A stretch of 64,000 nt of DNA, taken from NCBI GenBank assembly GCA_020726505.1, contig JAHLEZ010000009.1:248001-312000 (forward strand), read 5' to 3'. The stretch comes from Leptodontidium sp. MPI-SDFR-AT-0119. Its lineage: Eukaryota > Ascomycota > Leotiomycetes > Helotiales > Leptodontidiaceae. This document shows positions 23,646 to 35,271 of the stretch, in pieces. The notes below the pieces were generated by a model. It saw only the letters and a program-made list of their open reading frames with translations, made no database searches and had not been told where the DNA came from. Both the position numbers and the translations under genes were made by a program. Each line of letters opens with the position of its first letter. Positions within the stretch are counted from its first letter, which is position 1.

Positions 23646-24930
23646 TAACAACGGACTACGATCTCGATATCACGATTAAGAAGAAGCCTATCCTTAGTGT
23701 CGATAACCTCTTACTCTTGCTTAACCACTACTGGGCACGCGACACTTTTACCTTCCCTACGAAGCGACATCGCGTGTAGTTCGCAGTAATCCTGCTTCTC
23801 CTCTTCGCTACGGGGTGCCGGCCCGTAGAACTAGTCGACGCAAAGAAGAAGAAGAAGAAGCGACGGTGGCCTGGCCTTAAGGACAATGAAACTGGTGATG
23901 GAGATATAGACGATAATGGCTTTGAAAATGCCGAAGTTAATACCGATACTGACTTTAGCTTTGATAATTACGATAATATTGTTGCTAACTTAGGCTCTAA
24001 GAACGATAGTAATAGCTTTAACGACGATGTTATTACAAGCGATATTAAAACGAAACTTAAATAATTCGATATACTTTATTACGAAGATATCCGCCTCTTA
24101 GTAGTACGGAACCCTATAGTAAGAAAGCGGAATTTGCTTGCGATAAAGGTTAAGCTAGCCTATTATAAGAGAGCTAAGAAACGCCTAAAGTCGTAAGTTA
24201 ATAAACTTATTTTTTATTATATGTGTTCCGAAAGCGAACTAATAAACTATGATAATATAATATTCTTCTTTACTAAAGTAAACGACCTAATCTTTTATCC
24301 AATTACCTACCTCGTCTCCTTGGCTATCGCAGATGAGGCCTTCAAGGCACCGAGCCTAACAACGGCCAAACGAGTCTTTAAGCACAAGGTATAGGGCCCT
24401 GTTGTATTTATACTACTATCCTAGAAGCAAGAAATGCTTAAGACTCCAATTTTCCGTTAAGATAAGAAGGTAGCTAAGGGTATAAGTACTTCGCCAACGC
24501 CCGCTTTCACCTACTCTTAATTCAGGGATTGCTTAAACCGCCTAGGGCTTGCGGCGGGCTTCCTAGAGAAGCTAACCAGCTATTGCTTCCGTCGTAGGAC
24601 GGCGAATATCGTTAATCGTAAGTATTCTAAGATTTCATAAGCAAGCCTTCCATCGCAACTCTACCTTCGTATCGCATTTAAAGTAGTAGTATCGTATCTT
24701 ATAATATACCTCGCCATCGGTTAGCCAGTCTTCGTTGAAATACTACTCATTAAGATATGTTTTCAAGTCCTCGTTAATATCTAATAAAGGTTAGCTTTCA
24801 TTCAAGGCAAAGAGTAACCATGCTCACCAAAGTAAAAATCGACCGTCTACCACTTGTTAGTCGGGAGGAGGAACTCTCGCGCGGCTTGAATTCTATGCTA
24901 TCTATGGAAACACTCGATTTGAAATCCTTG
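23646..24930 (+). pseudogene. DUF3435-type tyrosine recombinase relic
   Basis: The plus strand gives LLLLLNHYWARDTFTFP, then FATGCRPVELVDAKKKKK, which matches the TGxRPxE box around the first catalytic Arg of DUF3435 proteins. Next come YYEDIRLLVVRNP, LIFYPITYLVSLAIADEAF, KAPSLTTAKRVFKHKV, MLKTPIFR and RLGLAAGFLEKLTSYC followed by FRRRTANIVN (second Arg box). Many stops (TAG/TAA at expected Gln/Trp sites) break it. An Asp/Asn-rich insert sits at about 23880-24060. DUF3435 proteins are fungal tyrosine recombinases that include Starship captains; whether this one was a captain cannot be told. The gene is certainly dead. Confidence 0.75.
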
Positions 24931-25589
24931 CGGGAAGACCAACTCTAAATATTCGTTTAGCTAATTAGTTAAGAGTTCACGAGCTATAACATTCGAGTTA
25001 CGAAAGGCAACATTGAGAATTTGCTAATTAACTTCCGCCTCGATATAATTTCGCACTTTTAAACGGCGACATTAATCTTTCTGAAAGCGCCCTTTTAAAT
25101 ACTTGATATACTTCTTATCGAGATCTCGATGCTTATACTACCGAAAATAAAATGCGTTAAGGTTAATACGGGCAAATCCTTTAAACGTCCGCCGTCTCTT
25201 TGCCTTAAGTCTTAAGTTTTCTACATGAGCTTAAGATTATTTTATAACTACAAACTTATGCTCTAAGCATTGGGAATTAAAGGAAGTCTCTTTTAGAATT
25301 AGGGATATATATACCCAATTACCAATCGATGGCCTAAAATAAACCCTTCCTAAAACAAATGCTAATAACTCCCAAAGTTAATAAATCCCAAATTTAATCC
25401 TACTTAAACACAACAGATCGTAAAATACTTCCCAAATTTAATAGCTCCTAAGTTAATACTATTAGAAACTAATAAATCCTAAAACGCCTCCAAAAGTTAA
25501 TAAATACTAAATTAATACCTCCAAAAATTAATGACTTTCACCCCGCTCATAACCGCCAGTGGTTTGAGTCACCTTAGTTAAGCTACTAA
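24931..25589. other. AT-rich sequence with diffuse CCAAA-TTAATAAA repeats
   Basis: 25320-25540 contains irregularly spaced repeats of a phrase like CCAAAGTTAATAAATCC, decayed and without fixed period. No coding signal. Confidence 0.4.
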
Positions 25590-26780
25590 TTGCTAATTAC
25601 TAACTTGTTAAGACAACCTACAAATACTTTAGGTTATTTGCCCTCTTACAACAATTATTCCTTTTTACATTTATTTAGCATAGCTTCTACCATTCCAAAT
25701 CGCAATACAAAGATTAATATAAATCTTATACCTACGATTAAAACATTACAACAAATACATACACTTAAGCACTTATTACCCTTTTACGAGGTAATACCAA
25801 GCTTAAAGAAGAGGAAAGAATCTCCTTTCGAAACGTACCGTAAAACGAAATATTCTAAAAGTAACACATCTGCAACTTTAACCGTTATAGCCAAACCTGC
25901 ACCGCACAGCCAGGCACTAGTACCAACTACTAAAGCTTTTAGAACACCTAATACGATATCGGAATTACCATAGGATTATTACTAATAAGTCTTTAAGCTT
26001 AGTCTTAGTAGCTTTATTATTATTATTTCCGAAAAGACTACTCCTCACGATTTCTTTACGATAAAGCGCTTTTAAGGTGCTAATAAGGTTTATATACTAC
26101 AATTACTTAGCCATAAAAACTTGTATTAAATACTTAAATGTTTCCGCCTTAACGACTTCTACTTTATTATCTTTAGCTATGATCTTATCTCACTTGCACA
26201 TATTATATGCTCCCCCCCTTTCCTTACTAAGCTTTAACTAGCGATTATAATAAAATAAGCAAGTATTATTACCTGGTTTATAACTTCTCTTACTAACTAA
26301 TAAAGATTCTTAACGAGCTTGCGTATCTTACTATAAACGGCTTAAAACCGGGCCCCTATAAGTGCTTAAATATCCTTCTCGACGCTAATAATACTATTGA
26401 AATTAGTAAGTAAAAGCCGGATTTATTATATCTATACTAATATATTAAATAGCAAGTCATAAGTTCTACAAAGAGATCCCCTCGAAACAAGACCTAAAGG
26501 CTTTAGGGTATGTAACTATGGAACTTATACAAAAATATCCTAATAATAATGAGTCTATCGGCCTAAAGGACTTCGAACACTAGCCTTTCGACGGGAATAC
26601 GATCGACTTTTTAACGATAACCACGTTAACAACGTCGCTTAAACAGCTCTTGTTTATAAGTAGGTCTAATCGTTTAAAAGTTCGTTGCTAATATTTATAA
26701 TATCCGCTCTTAAATTGTAATTAAAGGGAGAAGAATCTTAAATAAATAATAGCACTTGCGGCTATCATTACCCACCGAGG
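25590..26780 (+). repeat. Unidentified 1.2-kb repeat family, copy 1 (less mutated)
   Basis: Matches the reverse complement of 46500-47665 along its length. It carries a 127-codon frame at 25590-25973 (contains LPSYNNYSFLHLFSI and SLKKRKESPFETYRKTK) and further plus-strand phrases kept in the other copy, such as ILNELAYLTINGLKPGPYK and LKCLNILLDANNTIEISK-like wording, broken by stops. Family not recognised. Probably part of a RIP-affected transposon or a duplicated fungal gene. Confidence 0.6.
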
Positions 26781-29714
26781 ATGGCGTTATAAATAAGGTT
26801 CAGTTTACTCTTAGTGTATACATTGGCAGTAAGGACTGTAGGTACAAATGACTACATACGGCTGGTTTCTGGTTTTCGAAACTTCTTAATCTTTCATCAA
26901 GTCACAGGTCGTCTAACTATCTTCCTGGTTCTTCTTTAACAATTCCCTTCTCGTACTTTCCAACCGGCGCTTCTCAATGTCTTCAGGTAGAAAGTTCTTC
27001 GGGAAGGGATAGGCGGTTTGCTGAATAAACATTAGCACCGTCGTGTACTATATCTCAAGCAAAGCATTATTTAACTTACTATCTCTTCAAACGATGGCTG
27101 CTATAATCTATAGCCCTCGAATACATAAGTCGTATATTTGCTATACTTCCACACGATCACTACTACTTCGACACCTTCAAATTCCCCTAATTCATGAGCC
27201 TTATTAAGCAACGTCTTTTGCCTATTATTAATTCCCTCATTCTCTCCTTTTTTTCCTTTTTCTCTAGTCGTTAAGTTTAACGTTTATGTTACCCACAAAA
27301 TTCTAAGGGTTCTGTTCCATTCTACTTAAGCATAACCTAGCTAAAGATTAGCTTTTAGTAGTAACAATTTTAGATTTATAATCTAATCATAGTTAAAGAA
27401 GCCCGAAATGGCCCCCTTGAAACTAAGGCAATAAGCCAAATTTAGACATACCGACCTGGAAATGGTTATCATCACCTAAGAGGTGGTTATACCCCACTTA
27501 GCTAACCTACGCCCAAAGTGGAAGGTGTAAGGTTGGATTGTCAAGAGTGCAACCATTAAGAACCAGAGGGGGATGATCCATGGCTCATTCGTGAGCAGAC
27601 CTGTCTGGTGAGACCTCATACTGTTGGTTTTCATCATCTAGCGACAAGAGTGGCTCAGCCTAACATTAACTTGAGTCACTCTTTGCCCCTGCTTCTGCCT
27701 GTTGTTTCTGGCCCTTGTTGCTGCCCCCTGCTTCTGCACCCTGCTCACACACTCCGCTGCCAGTCCCATCGAGATCATGTCATACTTTCTGTGTTCTGTA
27801 ATAGTCTCCTGTGACTTCAATCAGTGCTGAGCTTACAAATTGCCCTTGTTCAAGTGTGTTTCTTAGCCCGAACTGAAAAGTGAATCCCTGCATGAAATGC
27901 GTGAGCACTGATGAATGGGAACTAAAGCATAACTTCCTATGTGTGTTTCCTTAATTATACGCTATAAAAGCATGTAGGTCAGCCTCTTCTTGCGACATGA
28001 AAATTTTGCAGCCAGGTAGTATAGCAAATTTCAAATTTAGTGAAAGGGAAAGTTCTCGAATAAGAACGGAAACCCAGGTACCTTGGACCTCTAAATCTAC
28101 TCGGTAGTGACATTATACTTATTTGAATTGGTAGTGATCCTTATAATCCCATCTAGAATAATGCCGTCCAGGATCCAAGATCCTCCTACTATATTGAAAA
28201 CGAATCCGTCTACAAGCCGACGATACTTTACGACCAAAGCAAACGAGGAGAGAATCCAACAAGAAAAGGAAGATCGCAAGTCAAAGCTTAATCATCGAGA
28301 CCGTAGACGACATGATCATTCGCGTTAGTTTCCTCAAGAGGTAAAAAAGGCCATGCAGGAACTCAAGATACGAGAAAGTTTCTTTACAAAGCTCGCGAGA
28401 AAGGAAAATAGTATAAAAGGGTTTTCGGAAGGAAGAAGCAACAAAGACAAGACGAATATGATATCAAACGTCCGAAAAGCGAAGCATAAGACTACAAAGG
28501 CTTTGTAGTATATTTACCCTAACACTTCGCTTGGAAAAAAACATCGGCCTACCACCGCCACACAAATTTTGCCGCCCCAACTCCGAAGCAGAACTTCGTC
28601 CATAGTTCTTTGTAACGATCCGGATAAGTCCGCAAGCATTGCGTCCCCGTCAAGGGATAACATCAAATCAGATTGAATTAGTCACTATCTCTAGTACAGG
28701 TGAAGAAATTGCTAGCTTCAAAAAGAAGTATCTTGAACTTTGATCTTTACACGGTGTACGTTACCATTGAGTGATCTCTAGCTAAGCTAAATTATAAGTT
28801 GGATTTGCTCAACTTTATTCTTTGAGACAAAATAAAATATTATTCACATCCCTCATCCGATTTTCGTGTTGCCCTTCCGTTGCTCTCTCCATGATAGCGG
28901 TTATCATTCAATGATTTCAGTTACCTCTTCTTATTTAAATCAAAGGGTACCCATGCATCCGTAGGCCTCGTGCCACACTCAGGGTGCTACGAGTTAGGGG
29001 TACACATTCAACTTGTCACTCGTCAGATACAAACACCTTAATTCTGAGCCACACGTACAGCTACACCTGTCTCCATGTCGGCTCATGAATTTTTGTAAAT
29101 GATTAGCCATCTTACAACGTAGCGCTCATAGGACAGCTGGTTGGTGTAGTGTTTGTCTGTCTGCGAGGTGAGAGGTTGTTGCGGCTATCGAGAATCAATA
29201 GTAGGTAGTACGAGTTTAAAGATACCCAAATTCTGTGTTCTGATTACCATTCCTTATTCGAACTTTAGTGCAGTATGTAACTGATCTTCCGATTATTTCT
29301 GTACGTGTAAATCAATTCCGCTCAGTTCCTTTGGTGAAAGGGTGGAAAAGGTCCGTAACAACAAAGAAAAGTGTAAGCGAGATCACGTGAATGTGTTTTT
29401 GCTTTGTACCACCGCCACACGATGGTGCCTATCTTGCGGTGCTCTGTGGAATCTTAGAATCGAACACAATGCCAGTTTGAAGAGAGCAATGGATTCGCCA
29501 CCTCCAGGTGACTGGATAATCATTGTTCATCGGGATAACAGTAGAAAAGTGATTGGTTCAACTACTAGATGTTAGCTAGCTAAGCACTTAAAAGTTATCA
29601 AGCAGTAATTAAATTCTAGTGATTTTGTTGTTTTATATTATCAAAGGCTAGTCTATAATACGGAAACTTGGGAGCTGAGCAGGTTTTCAGGTGCTTTTGG
29701 AGAGGAGAACTTAC
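26781..29714. other. Transition from AT-rich to normal DNA; no gene recognised
   Basis: AT-rich debris continues to about 27400, then composition normalises. Frames at 27608-27814, 28107-28328 and 29342-29575 have no recognisable domain, splice-consistent partner or conserved motif. Nothing else is supported. Confidence 0.4.
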
Positions 29715-31882
29715 TTAAGCCTTCCACCTGAGTAAGGTAAAGCTTCTCCTTCCAAATACATATTTGCTAGTTGCCTTCCATGTGCTCTCCCGAATAGCAA
29801 TCTTTTCTTTTCCTTCTACATTAGAATCCCTAATGTTATTCTCTGCGCCTCCAACCACGAAAACCTGTACTTCGGTTCCCTCAGGCACCATCAACGCCGT
29901 CTCCATATCCTGGTTTTCCGCAATATTAACCACAGCAAGGTTGACATAGCCGTCACCACTCAGCGCAGCAGATGCATCCAATAGTGGCAACTCAGCCGTA
30001 CTCGCAAGCCAGCCTGGGAATGTCGTACCATTGTAGGCCTCAGAGCATACATGCGTGGCAAGTGACTTACCGCGCATGTACTTTGAATAAAGATAGAGAG
30101 GCCAGTAGGTCGATTGTTTAACCACTCCCCGTTCGGTAGTCATGAGCGGAGAGATGACGTTGACGCTCTGTGCAATGGTCGCCATACCGATGTTCTTGGC
30201 CTGGCGAACGAAGACGTTCAGCCAGACTGCGACAGCAAGCGCATCCGAGAGATCGTAGAGTTCTTCGCCACCCTTGTTTCCTGGTGCGCGGACAGGATTC
30301 CAGACGTTCCATTCGTCGAAGCAGATTGTTGGGCGATGGGGAGTTTTGGGGTTGGTGTCAATGACGCCCGTGAAGTAGTTTTCATAGTCGAAGTCGCAAC
30401 GGGCAAGGTCTATGAATGCCATGGTCATCTCTATAGCTCTCTCGGCTGCTCGTGGGGAAGTGGCATTGGCGTAATGGCTAAAGATAGACACGTTGTCAGT
30501 AAACGCCTCCAATTTTAGCAGTACTGTTCTCTACCCATCGTCATGTAGCTATTTATCTACATTTATATGCATATATATTTCTACATTTATTTGTGTTTTT
30601 CACGCTTGAAAATGGTTGGGGGTGTTCAATACGTACTTTGCATCAGATGTGTACATGTGGATCGAGTGCATATCCGTGATTCTGATACATTCAGTGAGGA
30701 CGTATCTATCCCAATCACTATGTCCGTTCTTGCCACAGAGGATCAAGACAATGGAAGGATCCAGCAGTTTCAAAGCTGTGGACGAGGAAGATCAAAATTA
30801 GCTGTAGTTCTTGATATCTTTGCGCTGTCTTATTTTCCTATTGACGATAAGGTTTGAAAAACACATACCTTTTCCCCACTGGTAAGCTCTCTTTGCATAG
30901 TTCTCTTTTGTATCTTGTTCGACCTGCCTGTGGGAGACATAAAAAGTAAGCAAAATATTCTTCTAGCCATTTACGAAGAATACTCTCTTCAAGTTAAGAT
31001 CGGACAGCAGTTTAATTTTACTTACCAAGGGCCCCAGACCTCGTTTCCTAACGCCCAATACTTGACGTTGTATGGTTTTTCGTGTCCATTGGCTCGTCGG
31101 AGATTGGCCCAGTAGGTGTCTTTATCAGAATTGCAATATTCAACCCACGCCATGGCTATAAATTACAAAGACACATGCGGTGGTCAGCACAGCACGAGTA
31201 AAAAGCGTTGGAAGTGGAAGACCAGAAGGACTTGCTCCTAATTTCCTATCTCTTATCCGACTGGAAATCAAGATGAAACTATCTTCTTCATCCGCTTCCC
31301 GACAAGATAGTGGGGAATGGGAGGTGTAAGGGGAAAAAAACTCACCATCCTCTAATGTGCCAGTGCCCATATTCAACGCCAGATAAGGCTCTGTGCCCAC
31401 CGCTGCACACCACTGCATGAACTCATCCGTGCCAAACTGGTTCGTCTCAATGCCATCCCATGCCAGCTCGGGTCTTTTGGGTCTCTTCTCCCTGGGCCCA
31501 ACGCCATCTTGCCACCGGTAAGTAGCCACAAAATTTCCTCCGGGATATCTGACCACGGGGACTTGGAGCTCCTTCATGCATTCAATGACATCTTTCCGAA
31601 AGCCTCGCTCGTCAATCAAGCCATTAGTATTGGTGGGATCGTAGATGCCACCATATATACACCTTCCCATATGTCTGTTGCCCCAAGGGCATCGTTAGAA
31701 TTATTTATCTAGTATATGAAGACAGAATTTGGAAGTAGGGAGGCGTGATTGTCTTCCAATGAAGGATGTACGCACTCTGTGAAGCCGCCGTAGATGAGCG
31801 GATTGATATCTGCCACGACATGTTTTGAGGAAGTAAAGATAGAAGGTTCAACCCCTTCCTTGATCTGAGTGTAGGTCGTCAT
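29715..31882 (-). CDS. GH51 alpha-L-arabinofuranosidase, intracellular type (six exons, 508 aa)
   Basis: Hydrolyses terminal alpha-L-arabinofuranosyl residues from arabino-oligosaccharides. Exons: 31882-31776, 31674-31346, 31155-31026, 30927-30869, 30775-30637, 30477-29715; five introns of 93-190 nt; all phases agree (1527 nt). The catalytic acid/base is Glu about 184 in [12 protein letters not shown]; the nucleophile is Glu about 310 in [10 protein letters not shown]. Other family phrases are [29 protein letters not shown] and AMAWVEYCN. No signal peptide: the protein starts [10 protein letters not shown], and its length matches the roughly 500-residue bacterial-like intracellular GH51 group rather than secreted fungal enzymes of about 630 residues. 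That implies action on imported oligosaccharides. It is divergent from the MFS transporter. The last intron (GTACGT...TTTAG) was chosen because it restores the [16 protein letters not shown] context. Confidence 0.9.
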
Positions 31883-33384
31883 TTTGCGCAGCAAACAAAT
31901 CAGAAGAGGTTGGTTTGGTTGAGTTTGGTGAAGGGAGATGATGAGAAAGGAGGAGATTTTATGACTTAAGTGAGTTTGGGAGTTTGGGAGAGCACTAAAT
32001 AGAGGTGATCCAGAAGAAAGGGGGAGGGGGGAGGGGGAGGGCGAAGGTGAGAGAGGAGCAAGGAGTGGAGTGTGAGGAAACACAGGAGAGCGCTCTAGGG
32101 GCCAAGTACCGAAACTGGAGTCAATGATTGATGATGGATGCGGTTCCTCCTTCCGCCGTCGGCGCGTATCTGATTGATTGATTGATTGATGGCCATGATT
32201 GGTGCGCGTATGGCGATGGTGATACGGTATAACCTCGGGAGAAAATAGTCACTTTACTTTCTTTTCTATTGTTTTTTTCCAACCCGGAATGATGAGGAGG
32301 ATCCTGTCTTCTCTTTTCTTCTCCACAAGCGCCACTCCACTCGGATACAAGCGAAGGCTGGGGGGAAACCCGGCCCCGCACCCTCTGCCGGAGATACGCC
32401 GACGGGACGCAGGGATGTGAGTGGTGCGCGCCTCCACTGATTGTGTTAGCATGACTCGAGGCGGGGTCGTGCTACCAATCATGTGTTCCGGTGTGTTGAC
32501 GGTCCGAGTCGCGCATCCTCTTGGCTTCTCCTCTTCTCCTGTTTGCGCTCTTCGTCCACTTCCGCGAAGCAGCGGGGAAAAGCCAACACTGTATTATTCA
32601 ATCTCCCCATTGGAGCGCATCGACAGCATGGGCTGGTGGCTTAAAGACCGCGCGTCTGGCCGGCCGACCTAAACCTTTCCTACGCGGGGTTGAGCTTGCT
32701 CCAGCTACGGCTTTGGCTCGACGCGAATAATGCGAAATAGCTCCATCGCTCTTGAGCATCGACTCGGCCGCACTGCGCCTGCGCAACCGGAAACGTACGT
32801 CTTCATTGTTGCTATGCTATTAAGGAGACGAAATATATGGTCAAGGGGGAGGGCAGGGGTGGGAGGTGGAGAGAAGAAGTATTTTAAAATAGTCTGGCTA
32901 CTGGCACTTATTCCGACATCCTCACCTCTATTGCCATACAGTAATGCTCATAGTCATTGGCATTGCTGTACCACTGGTGTATGCAGTCAGTGGTGGTGCC
33001 GGTTTTCTGGACTAGACCGGTTTTGGTTGCGGTAAGTCTCGGTTGCGGCAACGACCCCAAGTTCTACCAAGTGGAGAATCTGGGGCCCCCCTTCCGGCGA
33101 ATCCTCGGGTACACACACTCTCTCTGCCCCCTAGGCCGCATAACCCGTACCCAGGGGCGTGGTCCGTAATGTTTGAGTGTAGTATCGTATCACATCACTT
33201 TGAATCTGCCCATCTGATATCGGCCTACATAGTCCTAGGGCATCCCTCTTCTCCTCTTCTCATGAGTATAAGTATCAGCGTCGTGCACTTCTTTCCGTCC
33301 ACCTCCTGGATATTGATAGATATATCATCACCTCAGCGCAACGGAGCTTCGATTTCACCACCAGCATTGACATCCATCACCATC
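31883..33384. promoter_or_regulatory. Shared divergent promoter of GH51 and MFS genes with CreA-like sites
   Basis: About 1.5 kb between the two starts. Matches to the carbon-repressor CreA consensus SYGGGG: CTGGGG 32358-32363, GCGGGG 32572-32577, GCGGGG 32684-32689, CTGGGG 33080-33085, and CCCCGC 32374-32379 on the other strand. A (GATT)n tract lies at about 32171-32191. Inverted CCAAT (ATTGG) elements occur near 32607. No clear GGCTAA (XlnR/AraR-type) site was found. Sites this short occur by chance, so regulation is inference. Confidence 0.45.
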
Positions 33385-35271
33385 ATGGCCACCACGGAGA
33401 CCAAGAACACGACGGAGCATGTAGAAGGAGCTAACGATCTCACCGAGTCGCTCACAGTGGCTCGTCAAGAAGATGCAGGTTCGTCGTCGCCCATGAGCCC
33501 TCCCACCCATGAGCCCTCCCAGCCAGGCCACTCACCTCTTCTGCTCAATGCCCTTCAACCCTAGTTGAAGTACCCCAAGCTAACTAATATGCAGCCGACC
33601 ACAAGATATCCAAGTTGGATGCCTTTAAGAAAGACAAGCGGGCTGTTTTATGGTGTTTGTTCATCGTATGGACGAGTCTGCTCGTCAGTTTCGAGAGTAA
33701 CGCCTCGGGAAACGTTATTGGGATCCCCCAATTCAGACAGGATTTCGGAAGCTTCTTCAATGGAGATTTTGTCCTTGATGCGAAATGGCAATCGGCATTT
33801 ACAGCTGCCCCCACCGCCTCGTATGTTACAACCCAGAAGCCCTTTGTCTCCCTTGTCTTTCCCATCATCAAGAGAATCACATAATCTAACACTTTTTGCC
33901 AACTCATAGATTCGCTATCGGCGCCTTGACTTGCGGCTCCATCTCGGACACCATCGGTCGCAAGTACACCGTCATGGGAGGGATCTTGGGTTCCTTCGTA
34001 ACTATAACCATGGAGATGGTCGCCACTACCAACGGACTTTTCTTCGCCGGGAAGTTCCTCAATGGATTCGTGGTTGGTCTCCTCGCCGCTGTCTCCCCGA
34101 CTTATCTAGGAGAGATTGTGCCATTGGCCCTCCGAGGTCTTCTCACGGCCATGATTGCCTTTGCCTACGCTCTGGGTCCGCTCACGGCAGCCATCATCGT
34201 CAACTCAACTGGTACCAAGACGAACGCCTGGGCCTACCGAGCCGTCTTCTGTGCTCAATACGGCTTCTGTGTCATTGCTGCTATCTTCGCCCCCTTCATG
34301 CCCGAGTCTCCGTGGTGGCTGGTAAGTAAAGGGCGTGATGAGAAGGCTCTAAAGAGCATCCGGTCTCTGGGCTGCAACACGGATATCGAAGCTTTACGCA
34401 AACTTGCGGTGATTAAAGTCACCCTGGAGGAGGTCCGACGTGAGACTGATGGCGCCACATACATGGAATGCTTCCGCGTCTCGAACCTTCGTCGAACCAT
34501 GATCTCCATCGCCCCACTCACAATCCAAGCTCTAGGCGGAGTTATCTTTATCGCTGGCTATTTTGTCTACTACGCACAGCTGGCTGGATATTCTTCGGCC
34601 GCATCATTCACACTCTATGTCATCTTCCAAATCATGTCCATGGCAGGCAATGTTGCTTCCTGGTTCGTCATTGATCGGGTTGGGCGCCGGAACCTCACAA
34701 TGTATGGGACTGCGGCGCTGATGGTGCTCTTGATGCTGGCTGGTGGTCTCGCTACGGCGGGTCAGAAGCCGGCTATCAAGGGAGTTATTTCTATGATGAT
34801 GATCTATGCCTTTGTTTACAATTCCACCATTGGTGCTACGGGCTACACCATTCTCACCGAGATTGCTACCTCTCGACTAAGGGTAAAGACGATTGCCATT
34901 GGTATCGCCCTCCAGAATATCATATACATGGTACTGGGATTTGTCTTGCCATATCTCTTCAATCCTAACTACTTGAATCTTGGTGCAAAGGTACGTTTTC
35001 AAATATCTCGCATCTTATCCGCGGAAAATACGCTTCCCGAAAAAGAATACAGAGCTAACCTGGACCAACACAGATATCGTTCATTTTCGGTGGATTTTCG
35101 GTTCTTTCTATTGCATATCTATACTTTAATCAGCCCGAGACAACCGGCAGAAGTTATGAAGAACTGGATTCTATGTTTGCGGCCAAGGTGCCAGCCAGGA
35201 TGTTCAAAGAGTACATCACAGAGGTCAATATGGAAATTAGCGCCGATACCAAAGGCGAAGATGCCATCTGA
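33385..35271 (+). CDS. MFS sugar transporter (four exons, 532 aa)
   Basis: Plasma-membrane sugar:H+ symporter of the fungal sugar-porter family. Exons: 33385-33478, 33595-33820, 33910-34990, 35074-35271; introns 116, 89 and 83 nt with GT...AG and a CTAACTAAT branch in the first; total 1599 nt. Family signatures: loop 2-3 GSISDTIGRKY, PESPWWLVSKGR after TM6, loop 8-9 DRVGRRNL, and PETTGRSYEELD at the end of TM12. The 12-TM profile is complete with a long cytosolic N-terminus (MATTETKNTTEHVEG) and a short C-terminal tail ending KGEDAI. It resembles the alpha-glucoside/maltose permease-like branch, but substrate cannot be read from sequence. The divergent GH51 neighbour suggests arabino-oligosaccharides or another pentose-containing sugar. 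Confidence 0.88.

Noticed and set aside
29115..29195. tRNA-like wording (GCGCTCATAGGACAGCTGGT and following bases)
   Set aside because: The D-arm resembles fungal tRNAs, but the T-arm consensus GGTTCGANNCC and a matching acceptor stem are missing. At best a decayed tRNA or SINE fragment.
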